Shown: positions 31,692-40,557 of the stretch, piece after piece
Layout: each line of letters opens with the position of its first letter
Numbering within the stretch: the first letter of the stretch is position 1
NCBI RefSeq assembly: GCF_001514115.1
Contig: NZ_KQ948482.1
Span: 1-58,195 of the forward strand
Reading direction: 5' to 3'
DNA from: Streptomyces olivochromogenes
GTDB lineage: Bacteria; Actinomycetota; Actinomycetes; Streptomycetales; Streptomycetaceae
Length of the DNA stretch: 58,195 bases
Notes under the pieces: model-generated
The model's database searches: none
What the model saw: only the letters and a program-made list of their open reading frames with translations
Told to the model about the DNA's origin: nothing
Program-made: the position numbers and the translations under genes

Positions 31692-32627
31692 ATGTCCCCT
31701 GGCAAGCAGGCCTCGGAGAGCGACACGTCTCCCCCGGTGGCCGCAGGCGCCCGGCTGGAGAAGATGAGGCGGCGCGTCCGCCTGTCGCGCCTGGCCCTGT
31801 TCACCGCGATCGCGGCCGGCCCCGTCGCCCTGGGCGGCGTGGTGATGTCCGGCCCGACCCCCGTCGCGGCCGCCCCCTCGGACAAGCCGACCGCCGTGCG
31901 CAGCGCGGCCGCCGCGGCCGACCCTGCGGGCTATGCGCAGGTGTTCGTCGACGCGTGGTTGCGCAGCAGCGCCGACGACGCGAACAGTGCGCAGGCGCGG
32001 CTTGCGCAGTCCCTCGCGCCGGATGTCGATCTGCCAGACCCGGTCGCCAGTGCGCAGCCGAAGCCGGCGGCGGTGACCGCCGTGCGCAGTGCGCAGCGCG
32101 AGGACGGCGAGTGGGCGGTGACCGTGGCTGCGCAGTACGGCGACGGGCGGCTGCGCTACTTCGTCGTCCCCGTGACCGCCGACGCGAGCGGCGCCTCGTT
32201 CGCCGTGACCGGCGTCCCCGGCGCGGTGGCCGGCCCGGCGCGCGCCGCGGTGGGCAAGCCGCCGTACGGCGTGAGCGTGCCGTCCGACGGCGATCTGTCC
32301 TTGGCAGTCGGCGAGTTCTTCGGCGCGTACCTGACGGGGGCCGGGGAGGTGGACCGCTACCTCGCACCCGGGGTGAAGCTGTCGCCCATCTCCCCCGCCC
32401 CGTACACGGCGGTCGCGGTGCAGCGGGTGTCCGCCGTCGAGGAGGCCGCGGCCGCCACGAAGGTGCCAGCCGACGGTACGGCGGTGCACGTCCTCGTCCA
32501 GGTGGAAGCCCGGGACTCCGGCGGTCGCTGGCCGCTGGGGTACGAGCTCACGCTCAAGGCCCGCTCGGGCCGGTGGGACGTCGCGGCGCTGGAATCCGGA
32601 ACCGCCCAGGACGAGGGTGCCCGGTGA
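31692..32627 (+). CDS. TcpC/VirB8-like conjugal transfer protein
   Basis: A 311-residue protein of the Gram-positive TcpC family, the structural counterpart of VirB8. It has a basic N-terminal segment and one membrane helix (LALFTAIAAGPVALGGVVM, about residues 33-51). Two extracellular NTF2-like domains follow (QVFVDAWLRSSADD..., GEFFGAYLTGAGEVDRYLAPG...). ATG at 31692 follows CTGGGAG at 7 bases. As first gene of the transfer operon it would form part of the trans-envelope core. The coding sequence between 31897 and 32134 holds nine TGCGCA sites, often as the GCG-CAG (Ala-Gln) codon pair. The stop overlaps the next start by 4 bases. Confidence 0.85.
   Translation: MSPGKQASESDTSPPVAAGARLEKMRRRVRLSRLALFTAIAAGPVALGGVVMSGPTPVAAAPSDKPTAVRSAAAAADPAGYAQVFVDAWLRSSADDANSAQARLAQSLAPDVDLPDPVASAQPKPAAVTAVRSAQREDGEWAVTVAAQYGDGRLRYFVVPVTADASGASFAVTGVPGAVAGPARAAVGKPPYGVSVPSDGDLSLAVGEFFGAYLTGAGEVDRYLAPGVKLSPISPAPYTAVAVQRVSAVEEAAAATKVPADGTAVHVLVQVEARDSGGRWPLGYELTLKARSGRWDVAALESGTAQDEGAR
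31897..32134. repeat. TGCGCA array inside the first transfer gene, nine copies
   Basis: TGCGCA begins at 31897, 31934, 31960, 31988, 32003, 32051, 32083, 32090 and 32129. It falls in different reading-frame phases and recurs at unrelated codons, so protein repeats do not explain it. Confidence 0.85.
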
Positions 32628-32965
32628 ACACGATGCACAGCCTGATGCTCGCCGGGCAGCTCAACGACCTCGGCAACTCGTGGATCAACATGTTCAAGGA
32701 GTGGGCGACCAAAGGCCTCCAGGCCGGTCTGGTCTGCCTCGTGGTCGTCATCATGATCCAGAAGTTCAGCCTCAAAGCCGGGATCGGCGCCCTGCTCCTG
32801 ATGGTGATCGCGCTGGGCCTCTACAACTCGCGCAACGACCTGGCGAACATGTTCACCGACGAGGTGAAGAACCCGGCCAAGGGCGCACCCGCCATCCCCG
32901 GCATCGTGCGCAGTACCGATCCCCTCGTGCGTGACCACTCCGCCAGCGCGGGAGGCTGGCTGTGA
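32624..32965 (+). CDS. Small transfer membrane protein, 113 aa
   Basis: A 113-residue protein with two closely spaced membrane helices (GLQAGLVCLVVVIMIQKF, AGIGALLLMVIALGLY) between an amphipathic N-terminus and a soluble tail. GTG at 32624 overlaps the TcpC stop (GTGA). Position and topology fit the VirB2/TcpD-like small component of Gram-positive T4SS. Whether it is a pilin-like subunit or an assembly factor is unclear. Confidence 0.75.
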   Translation: MNTMHSLMLAGQLNDLGNSWINMFKEWATKGLQAGLVCLVVVIMIQKFSLKAGIGALLLMVIALGLYNSRNDLANMFTDEVKNPAKGAPAIPGIVRSTDPLVRDHSASAGGWL

Positions 32966-33555
32966 GCGCCGCCGCCCAGGTGCGGATGGGACGCTTTTAC
33001 ACCTCCGCCCGCCGCCACCCCTGGGTACTGGGCAAGGTGGCGGACTGGCGCATCCCCCTCGGCCCCTACACCCCTGCCCAGATCGCGGTCGCCGTCGGCG
33101 GCGGCTTTCTTCTGGTCAAGACCATCAGCTGGTGGTCGTGGATGGGCCCGGTGCCGATCGCGGCCTGGCTGCTGGCGATCTGGGCGGTGCGCCGGGCGAA
33201 GATCAACGGCCGCACTCCTATGCAGGCGGCCCTGGGCTGGGTGCTGCTTGGCTGGCAGCCGCGCGGCGGGCGGATCGGCGGCAGGGCCGCCCGCGACCGC
33301 GCTCCCCGCGCGCTGCTTGGTGGCTTCACTCTCGAGGATGCGTTCGCCCCCACCGCAGTGCTCGCCCCCGCCGTCGCGGCCGCACCCGCCCGCGCCCCGG
33401 GGTGGCCTGACCGCCGGACACCGCGCCGGAGCACGGCAGCACAGCGCCCGTCCGCTCGCCGGCGCCCGGCGCCGGCTGCTCCCGCGGCGCCGGTGCGGCC
33501 GGTGTCGGGTGTGCAGCAGCTGCTCGCGCTCGCCCAGCAGGGGGGTGTGCGATGA
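32962..33555 (+). CDS. TcpE/PrgI-like transfer membrane protein
   Basis: A 197-residue protein. The N-terminal third is PrgI/TcpE-like: a YTSARRHPWVLGKVADWRI segment, then paired membrane helices around IAVAVGGGFLLV and VPIAAWLLAIWAV. A conserved basic stretch and a long Ala/Pro/Arg-rich tail follow. GTG at 32962 overlaps the upstream stop by 4 bases, and its own stop overlaps the VirB4 start. In related systems this protein (VirB3 counterpart) always precedes the VirB4 ATPase gene, as here. Confidence 0.8.
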   Translation: MSAAAQVRMGRFYTSARRHPWVLGKVADWRIPLGPYTPAQIAVAVGGGFLLVKTISWWSWMGPVPIAAWLLAIWAVRRAKINGRTPMQAALGWVLLGWQPRGGRIGGRAARDRAPRALLGGFTLEDAFAPTAVLAPAVAAAPARAPGWPDRRTPRRSTAAQRPSARRRPAPAAPAAPVRPVSGVQQLLALAQQGGVR

Positions 33556-36236
33556 GGGTGCCGATCCGTCACATCGCCGGGCACCTGGTCTGGTCGACGC
33601 ACGGCAGCGTGTGGGCGCTCTACCGGCTGCACCCCGGACCGGACGCGCGCGGCCGCCGCGAGGAGACCGTCCAGGGCACCTACGTCCCGGCCGCGGTCCG
33701 CGACGAGCAACTCGCGAAGATCACGCACTTGATCCGTTCCCTGACGGGGACGCCGCGCCTGTTCGGGCTGTGCGCACAGGTCGACCCGGGCGAGATCGCC
33801 CTGCGCATGATCGAGGGCATCGAGCCCGGCGACCAGCCCCCCGGCAGCACGCATCCGTGGGTGGAGAACGTCGAGGCCACCCTGGACCTGCTGGGCGAGC
33901 AGGAGATGCACCGCCGCACGCTCTGGCTGGCGGTGCCGCTGCAAAACGACGCCGCCGGCGGGCAGGTGACCGCGTCGCTCGGCGCGATGTGGGCGGACAT
34001 CGCGCCGATGCTGGGCATGCGCGCCGCCCCCGTGGCACGACGCGAGGTGACCTCCTACCGCGAGCAGGCCTCCCGGGTGGAAGCCGCGCTCGCCGGCGGC
34101 ATCGCCTTCCGCCCCGCACGCCCGGCGGAGATCGTGTGGATGATCCAGCACGCCCTCCACCGCGGTCTCGCGGAGCCCCTGCTGGCCGAGGCCGAGACCA
34201 GCGAGCTGTACGGCGGGCAGATCCGTGACGGCGTGCTGCGCTCACCCAGCTACGCCGACCTCGGCCAGGTCCGCCTGCAGGAAGGCGGCATCGACCCCGG
34301 CATCGACGACGTCGACGAGCTCAAGAACGCGGGCCGGATCACGCGGTCGGGTCGCAAGGCCTGGTGGCGGCTGAACACCGGCTCGCCGCTGGGGCGGCGC
34401 TGGCTGCAGGTCGAAACGGACGCAGGAGTCGGCTACCAGGCGCAGTTGGCGCTGGCCGAGTGCCCGCCCGCGGTCAGCCAGGATGCCGCGGATCTGTTCG
34501 CCCAGCTGGAGATGCTCGACTTTCCCGTCGACTACACCGTCGACCTCGCTTTGGTGCCGGCGGAGAAGGCCCGCGACCAGGTGCGGCGCAAGAAGAACGA
34601 GCTGATCGACCAGGCCGACCAGTACGACGCCCGCCCCACCGGCATGCCCGCCTCCCTGACCGATGCCGCCCGCGACCTGGGCGAGCTGGACGCCCGTCTC
34701 TCCCGCACGTCCGTCGAGGTCGAGGTCCAGTCGGTCACGGTGCTGACGGTGTGGGGGCCGACCGCGGCCGTCTGCGACGCCCGGGCCCGCGCCCTGGCCG
34801 CGCTGCTCGGCGGCGCCGACTACCGCGCGGTGCGCCCGGGCGGCCTGCAGGATGCGCTGTTCACCCTGGGCCTGCCCAGCACAGTACGGCCTGGCGTGGT
34901 GCGGGAGTTCACCCAGCATCAGGTCAGCGAGGACTGGGCGTTGGGCGGGGCCTTCACGGCTGCGGAGGTCGGCGACCCCAACGGCATGTTCCTCGGCATC
35001 GACCTGGACTGCGGCACCACCCGCCCCGTGATGATCAACGTGGCGGACGCGCCGAAGCAGGACGCCTCCGCATCCATGGGGATCATCGGCGATCTCGGCG
35101 CGGGCAAGAGCGTCCTGGAAAAGCTGATCTCCGAGTCGGTGTGGGCGCGCGGCGGGGTCGCGATCTGCATCGACCGCACCCCTGTGCGGGAGTGGGCCAC
35201 CTTCGCCCGCACCGCAGCTGCGGGCCGCTGCCAGATCATCGACGCCGCCCAGGCCGAGGTGTCCATCGACCCGCTGCGCATGTTCGACGGCCCCGAAGGC
35301 CGCCACTACGCCCTGTCCTACCTCACGCTCCAGCTCGGCATCGGCCCGATGAGCACCAACGGGGAGGTCCTGCACCACGCCGTCGAGCGGGCCGCCGCCG
35401 GTGACGCCCCCTCCATGCACCGTGTCCTTCAGGTCCTCGACGAGATGGCCGGGGCGGAGGCGGGCAAGCGGCAGGACGCGGCCGCCACCCTCGCCGGCCT
35501 CATCCGCATCGTCGCCACCAACTCCTTGGCCCGGATGGTGTTCGACCCCACGCTGCCACCCGTGCGGCTGGACGCCTCCAGCGCCTCCGACATGATCGTG
35601 ATCACCACGACCGGTCTGAAGCTGCCGCCGAAGGCCGCGTTCGACAAGCCCGAAGTCCTGCACCAGCAGCCGCTGGAAGCCCTGATCGGCCGCGCGGTCC
35701 TCTACCTGATCGCGGCCATCGCCCGGCAGACCGCGTTCGAGGACCCGGAGCGGTTCACCGCCGTGGTGCTGGACGAGCTGTACTGGCTGACCTCTTCGGC
35801 CGAGGGCACCGCCCTGGTCCACGAGATCCTCCACGACGGCCGCAAGCACGGCGCCGGCCTGCTCGCCGGGTCGCACGATGCCGAGGAACTCGGCCCCGAC
35901 CGCGGGCTGATGGCCTACCGCGCGCTCGCCCGCACCGCCGACCGCGAACGCGCCCGCCGGGGACTGGAGTTCCTCGGTCTCGACCCGAACGACCCCGAGC
36001 TGCTGCGGCTGGTGACCACCGGCCTGTCCCCCGTCGGACAACGCGGCCGCGAAGGCGAGTTCCTCATCGCGTGCCCGCGGCAGAACACCGGTCGCATCAA
36101 GGTCGTCATCCCCCGCATCGAACGGATCTCCTCCTCCATCACCACCACACCCGGACGCCGCACGAGCGCTGCCCCGCCCTCCGTACCTGTTGCCGGTGAG
36201 GCAGTGGATGCCCGTCCGAAGGAGCACCTTTCATGA
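33552..36236 (+). CDS. VirB4-like T4SS ATPase
   Basis: An 894-residue ATPase of the VirB4/TraC/TcpF family. The N-terminal domain (1-450) starts RIPIRHIAGHLVWSTHGSVWALYRL-like. Walker A is GDLGAGKS near residue 514 and Walker B is TAVVLDELYWL near residue 737. The C-terminal RecA-like motifs (GAGLLAGSHDAEELG, VGQRGREGEFLIACPRQNTGRIKVV) are also family-typical. It energises T4SS assembly and substrate transfer at the inner face of the membrane. ATG at 33552 and the stop both overlap neighbours by 4 bases. Confidence 0.9.
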   Translation: MRVPIRHIAGHLVWSTHGSVWALYRLHPGPDARGRREETVQGTYVPAAVRDEQLAKITHLIRSLTGTPRLFGLCAQVDPGEIALRMIEGIEPGDQPPGSTHPWVENVEATLDLLGEQEMHRRTLWLAVPLQNDAAGGQVTASLGAMWADIAPMLGMRAAPVARREVTSYREQASRVEAALAGGIAFRPARPAEIVWMIQHALHRGLAEPLLAEAETSELYGGQIRDGVLRSPSYADLGQVRLQEGGIDPGIDDVDELKNAGRITRSGRKAWWRLNTGSPLGRRWLQVETDAGVGYQAQLALAECPPAVSQDAADLFAQLEMLDFPVDYTVDLALVPAEKARDQVRRKKNELIDQADQYDARPTGMPASLTDAARDLGELDARLSRTSVEVEVQSVTVLTVWGPTAAVCDARARALAALLGGADYRAVRPGGLQDALFTLGLPSTVRPGVVREFTQHQVSEDWALGGAFTAAEVGDPNGMFLGIDLDCGTTRPVMINVADAPKQDASASMGIIGDLGAGKSVLEKLISESVWARGGVAICIDRTPVREWATFARTAAAGRCQIIDAAQAEVSIDPLRMFDGPEGRHYALSYLTLQLGIGPMSTNGEVLHHAVERAAAGDAPSMHRVLQVLDEMAGAEAGKRQDAAATLAGLIRIVATNSLARMVFDPTLPPVRLDASSASDMIVITTTGLKLPPKAAFDKPEVLHQQPLEALIGRAVLYLIAAIARQTAFEDPERFTAVVLDELYWLTSSAEGTALVHEILHDGRKHGAGLLAGSHDAEELGPDRGLMAYRALARTADRERARRGLEFLGLDPNDPELLRLVTTGLSPVGQRGREGEFLIACPRQNTGRIKVVIPRIERISSSITTTPGRRTSAAPPSVPVAGEAVDARPKEHLS

Positions 36237-36589
36237 CCAGCGCTTCCTGGGACCGCTCCCGGCACGTCGCCGCGGCCGCCAGCATCCTCATGGTGATCGC
36301 CGTCGCCGTCGGCGTGCTCGTCCTGGCCCTCGGGACGAGCATGCCGGAGCCGTGGTTGCCGCACACCGGGCAGGCCTTCGCCACCGGCGCCCACTCCGGC
36401 CACCAGGACCCGTGCGACCGGATCGTGGGGCCCGCCAAGGAGTACTGCGAGCGCGGCACCACGAACTCCGCCCCCACCGGACACCCCAGTGCCGCCGGTG
36501 CGGCATGGCGGCTGGGAACGGCCGGCGCAGGGCTGACCGCCCTCGCCATCTGGCGGCGCCGGAGTACCGCCGGGCAAAGGCGGCGCTGA
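36233..36589 (+). CDS. Small T4SS-linked membrane protein with CER motif
   Basis: A 118-residue protein with an N-terminal membrane helix (AAASILMVIAVAVGVLVLAL), a short exported loop and a second helix near residues 90-107. The loop holds DPCDRIVGPAKEYCERGT, closely matching DPCRLIKGEAKKYCERST in the neighbouring VirB6-like protein; the two cysteines could form a disulfide outside the membrane. ATG at 36233 overlaps the VirB4 stop. No known family name; probably a T4SS membrane component. Confidence 0.75.
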   Translation: MTSASWDRSRHVAAAASILMVIAVAVGVLVLALGTSMPEPWLPHTGQAFATGAHSGHQDPCDRIVGPAKEYCERGTTNSAPTGHPSAAGAAWRLGTAGAGLTALAIWRRRSTAGQRRR

Positions 36590-36592
36590 CAC

Positions 36593-39409
36593 ATGTGGCG
36601 TCCAGACCGCGGCACCCTCCGCTCGGCCGGCTTCGTCCTGCTGCTCACCGCCGTGTTCGTCATGGTCAACAGCCAGGTCGTGTATGCGGCGAGCAGCAGC
36701 AGTGAGACCGGTGACCTGCTCTCGCCGCTGAACATCACCTCCTCCGAGGGGGTGCCGATCAACGGATACGAGCTGAACGCCGAAGGCGGCTCAGTCGTCG
36801 CGTTCAGGTCCCAGGCGCTCGCGTTCGCCCTGTCCGGCCTGTTCACGCTGATCCGGCTGCTGGTGGGGCTCGCAGGGTGGTCGATCGAGCTGGCCTTCCG
36901 GTTCCCGCTGCTGAAGATCCTCATCCAGCCGGCGCAGAAGGTCGCCGACTCCTACACCCACGTGGTCGTCGACACGCTCGGGCTGAAGGGCCTGTTGCTG
37001 GCCTGGGCGTTCGTGTTCGCCGGTTTCATGCTTGTGCGCGGCCGGGTCGGCCGCGGTCTGGGCGAGATCTTCCTGACCCTTCTGATCGCAGCGTTCGCCG
37101 CGTCCGCGTTCGTCCGCCCCGACTACCTCCTCACCCAGGACGGCCCGCTCGGGCAGGCCCAGCAGGTGGCCGCCGAGGTGGCCCAGCAGAGCGTCAACTC
37201 CTACGACTGGGGCGGCAAACTCGCCAGCCGCGGCCCGTGCGACGGCATGGCCGGCAACCAAGAGCTCAAGTGCCTTCAGCAGGAAGGCGAAGGCCCTGTC
37301 TCGGCCGCGGAGGTGGCTCGCCCGATCCAGGACTCGATCACCAACGCGCTGATCGTCAAGCCGTACATGCTGCTGGAGTACGGGCGCATCCTCGACCCCG
37401 CCAAGGCGGCCGACCGGACGGCGTATGCGGTCCACCTGAAGTGGATCACCGGCGGGTACAAGGCGAGCGCACAGAACAAGGGCAAGGGCGACAAGGACGA
37501 TCCCTGCCGGCTGATCAAAGGTGAGGCGAAGAAGTACTGCGAGCGCTCCACCAGCGATGTCCCCAGCGGAAGCGGCAGCCTTCCGGCCCTTACCCCCGGG
37601 GGCGAACTGCTGGACACCTCCAACGCAATCGTCACCGACGACGACCGCGAGTTCTCCTCCTTCCTGGCCGACATGAAGAGGGCCGGCCCGGTCGGCAAGG
37701 CGTGTGCCGCCTACGCCGAGAAGCCCACCTGGTGGCGGGTCAGCGGCGCCGGACTGCTGCTGATCGCCGCCCTGTTCATCTGCGGCATGCTCCTGTCGAG
37801 CGCGATCGTCCTGCTCGGCACCCAGGGCATCTGCGCCGCCGCCGCAGCGGCGGGTGGGGTCACCTTCATCGCCGGGATGCTGCCCGGGCCTGCCCGCCAG
37901 TCCGTGTGGAAGTGGCTGTCCCTGTGGGGCATCGCGATCCTCGCGCTGGTCGGGATCTGTGCGTTCGTACCGTTCTTCGGCATCGCCGTCGACGCCACCG
38001 TCACCAACGGCCCCGACCTGATGGTCGAGCGGATCCTGCTGATCGACGTGCTGGCCATCGCCGGTGCGGCCGGGCACCGCAGGCTGCTGACCGGCATCAC
38101 GTCCTTCGGCCGGCGCATGGCCATGCGGATGCGCTATGCCAAGGTGGGCGGCACCCATCTGCCCGGCGACACCTCCGAGCTCGGCGCCGCCCTCGCCATG
38201 AACTCCCCCGCAGCGATGGGCGGCTACGGCGGCGGGCTGCGCGCCTTCACCGGAGGTGGTGGCCGGTTCGGGATGCTCGGCACCCGCCAGCGCCTGATGA
38301 GCGCCTTCGCCTCACTGGTCGACGGCGCGGGCATGCCGGTGGACACCGGGGGGCTGCTCGCCGACGCCACGGCCGAAGCCGGACGCGGACTCGCACCGCT
38401 GACTGCCGCCGCGGCCGTCGGCGGGCTCGGAGCACGGCTCGGAACCAAGGGCGCCCACTGGCTGCTCATCGGGCGGCGGCCCGACATGGACAAGCTCATC
38501 AAATGGCGCAAGCCCACCGCCGACGGCGATCCTGGCGGCTCACCCGGTGCCGGACCGGGCGGTTCAGGCAGCGGCGGGCCGCTCAGGCCCGGCGGCCCGC
38601 CCGACCGGTACCGCAACGAGGACGGCCAGGTCGTCGACCGCAACTCGGGTCAGGTGCTGCACGACCAGAACACCGACCGCACCCTGCTGTCCACCCGCGC
38701 ACACAACCGGCTCGTCCGCTTCCGCGGATACCGCATCCTGCACCGCGGCGGCCGCGCCGCCTACGGGACGACGGTCGGCCTGCCCGCTACCGTCCGCGCT
38801 ACGCGGACGGGCGGCTCGCGCTACTCCCAGGACGCCCGCCAGCAAGTGCGGGTGTGGGGCAACACCGTCCGCGAAGACATCCGGGCCTGGGGCGACACTG
38901 GGCCCGTCCGCAACCGTCGGCTGGGCGGCGGCGGGCCTGCTGGAAGACCTCCCACTCCCCCATCCGGCCCTCCCACTCCTCCGCCCGGCCCACCGGCTCC
39001 GCCGTCCGGTCCACCTCCTCGTCCGTCCGGCCCGCCCCCTTCCGGAGGCATGGCCCGTACGGCTGGCGGTGCCGGCTCCGGTCGGGCGCGCCCTGCCGCG
39101 CCACCGGTCACAGCCTCGCAACCGCCCTCCCCTCCGAGTCCGCCAACTGCCGCGCCTGGACCCAGGCTTTCCGAGCCTCATTCCGGCAGGCCGGCCTCAG
39201 TGTTTCCCGAAGGCGTCAGCGGCAGTACGCGCGCCCAAGCGGCGGATCGGTTCCAGGAACTGCTGCGGCGTACCGCGCCCGATGCCGAAAGACTCCGCCA
39301 GCAGCAGGAGCAGGCGCGGCGGGCGCGGGCCTATGAGGAGGCGCGGCGTATTGGGGCCGAGGTCGACTGGCTGGCCCCGGCAGAGCCCGAGGACGGTGAC
39401 GGCCCGTGA
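36593..39409 (+). CDS. VirB6/TrbL-like T4SS membrane protein
   Basis: A 938-residue polytopic protein. It has a signal-anchor (about 10-32), then hydrophobic segments near 82-100, 138-152, 160-178, 383-410, 420-440, 445-470 and 480-500, and a long Gly/Pro-rich cytoplasmic tail with PPSGPPTPPPGPPAPP-like runs. An external loop carries DPCRLIKGEAKKYCERST. The multi-helix core matches VirB6/TrbL-type channel proteins of Gram-positive T4SS (TcpH counterpart). It is three bases downstream of the previous gene. The disordered tail may contact the coupling ATPase. Confidence 0.8.
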   Translation: MWRPDRGTLRSAGFVLLLTAVFVMVNSQVVYAASSSSETGDLLSPLNITSSEGVPINGYELNAEGGSVVAFRSQALAFALSGLFTLIRLLVGLAGWSIELAFRFPLLKILIQPAQKVADSYTHVVVDTLGLKGLLLAWAFVFAGFMLVRGRVGRGLGEIFLTLLIAAFAASAFVRPDYLLTQDGPLGQAQQVAAEVAQQSVNSYDWGGKLASRGPCDGMAGNQELKCLQQEGEGPVSAAEVARPIQDSITNALIVKPYMLLEYGRILDPAKAADRTAYAVHLKWITGGYKASAQNKGKGDKDDPCRLIKGEAKKYCERSTSDVPSGSGSLPALTPGGELLDTSNAIVTDDDREFSSFLADMKRAGPVGKACAAYAEKPTWWRVSGAGLLLIAALFICGMLLSSAIVLLGTQGICAAAAAAGGVTFIAGMLPGPARQSVWKWLSLWGIAILALVGICAFVPFFGIAVDATVTNGPDLMVERILLIDVLAIAGAAGHRRLLTGITSFGRRMAMRMRYAKVGGTHLPGDTSELGAALAMNSPAAMGGYGGGLRAFTGGGGRFGMLGTRQRLMSAFASLVDGAGMPVDTGGLLADATAEAGRGLAPLTAAAAVGGLGARLGTKGAHWLLIGRRPDMDKLIKWRKPTADGDPGGSPGAGPGGSGSGGPLRPGGPPDRYRNEDGQVVDRNSGQVLHDQNTDRTLLSTRAHNRLVRFRGYRILHRGGRAAYGTTVGLPATVRATRTGGSRYSQDARQQVRVWGNTVREDIRAWGDTGPVRNRRLGGGGPAGRPPTPPSGPPTPPPGPPAPPSGPPPRPSGPPPSGGMARTAGGAGSGRARPAAPPVTASQPPSPPSPPTAAPGPRLSEPHSGRPASVFPEGVSGSTRAQAADRFQELLRRTAPDAERLRQQQEQARRARAYEEARRIGAEVDWLAPAEPEDGDGP

Positions 39410-40557
39410 CCCGCCGCCGTGGCCGGAAGGCCAAGTGGGGCTGCCTGACCGTGATGCTGCTGTTCGCCGCCGTGTGCTGCGCCGCGCCCATATCCGGAGC
39501 GATCAGCGCGGTCGTCGCGCTGCAGAGCGCCGCGGGAGACGACGGCGGGATCGCCGAGGGCGGCACGGCCGCGGACATCCCTCCGCGCATGCTCACCGCC
39601 TACAAGAAGGCCGTCCAGCTCGTCGGCCGGTATGTGCCCCGGTGCCGCGGCATGCGCTGGCCCATCCTTGCCGGGATAGCCAAGGTCGAGTCCAACCACG
39701 CCATCGGCCGCACCATCGCCGGCAACGGCGACATCAGCCCGCGCATCTACGGCGTACTGCTCAACGGCTCCGGAGCCGGCGGCAACACCACCGCCTTCCC
39801 GGACACCGACAACGGCAGGTGGGACGGCACCGCCAGCGGTGAACGCGCAGTCGGCCCCTTCCAGTTCCTCCCCTCCACCTGGGCATCGATTGGCAAGGAC
39901 GCGAACGGTGACAAGACCGCCGACCCGCACAACGCCGACGACGCCGCCCTCGGCGCCGCCGTCTACCTGTGCGGAAACGGCCGCGACCTGACGCAGCGGT
40001 CCCAGCTCGAGGCCGCGATCCTTCAGTACAACCACTCCACCGAGTACCTCTCGAATGTGCTGGGCTGGATCGACCAGTACACGGCGGCCGCCAAGAGCCC
40101 GGACCTGAAGAACGTGTCCGGGAGGGTCCGCGCCGTCCTCGATGCGGCCCTCTCCCAGCGGGGTGTCCCGTACTCGTGGGGCGGCGGCAACGCGAGCGGG
40201 AAGTCGTACGGGATCTGCTGCTCGCCGAGCGGGAAGAGCGGCGCGGACATCACCGGCTTCGACTGCTCGGGGCTGACCGTGTACGCGTACGCCAACGCCG
40301 GCATCAGCCTGCCGCGCACCGCGGCCGCCCAGGCCTCCGTTGGCCGGCGGATTCCTGCCGGCCTCGGCAAGAGCGTCCTCAAGCCCGGTGACCTGGTCTT
40401 CTACGCCTACGCCCCGGGCCGGGATTCCACGATCTACCACGTCGGCATCTACGTCGGCAGCGGCCGGATGGTCAACGCCGCCCGCCCGGGCACCCTGGTC
40501 CGTCTGGACGCGGTCGATGCGATGTCCGGCTACGCGGGAGGGGCCCGGCTGCTGTGA
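39406..40557 (+). CDS. Bifunctional wall hydrolase: lytic transglycosylase plus NlpC/P60
   Basis: A 383-residue exported enzyme. An N-terminal membrane anchor (LTVMLLFAAVCCAAPISGAISAV) is followed by a soluble lytic transglycosylase domain (about 60-225; ILAGIAKVESNH with the catalytic Glu near residue 92, then GPFQFLPSTW). The C-terminal NlpC/P60 peptidase (about 240-383) has FDCSGL with the nucleophile Cys near residue 287 and HVGIYVG with the catalytic His. This is the VirB1/TcpG-type enzyme that opens peptidoglycan for the transfer channel. GTG at 39406 overlaps the VirB6-like stop. Confidence 0.9.
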   Translation: MTRRRGRKAKWGCLTVMLLFAAVCCAAPISGAISAVVALQSAAGDDGGIAEGGTAADIPPRMLTAYKKAVQLVGRYVPRCRGMRWPILAGIAKVESNHAIGRTIAGNGDISPRIYGVLLNGSGAGGNTTAFPDTDNGRWDGTASGERAVGPFQFLPSTWASIGKDANGDKTADPHNADDAALGAAVYLCGNGRDLTQRSQLEAAILQYNHSTEYLSNVLGWIDQYTAAAKSPDLKNVSGRVRAVLDAALSQRGVPYSWGGGNASGKSYGICCSPSGKSGADITGFDCSGLTVYAYANAGISLPRTAAAQASVGRRIPAGLGKSVLKPGDLVFYAYAPGRDSTIYHVGIYVGSGRMVNAARPGTLVRLDAVDAMSGYAGGARLL

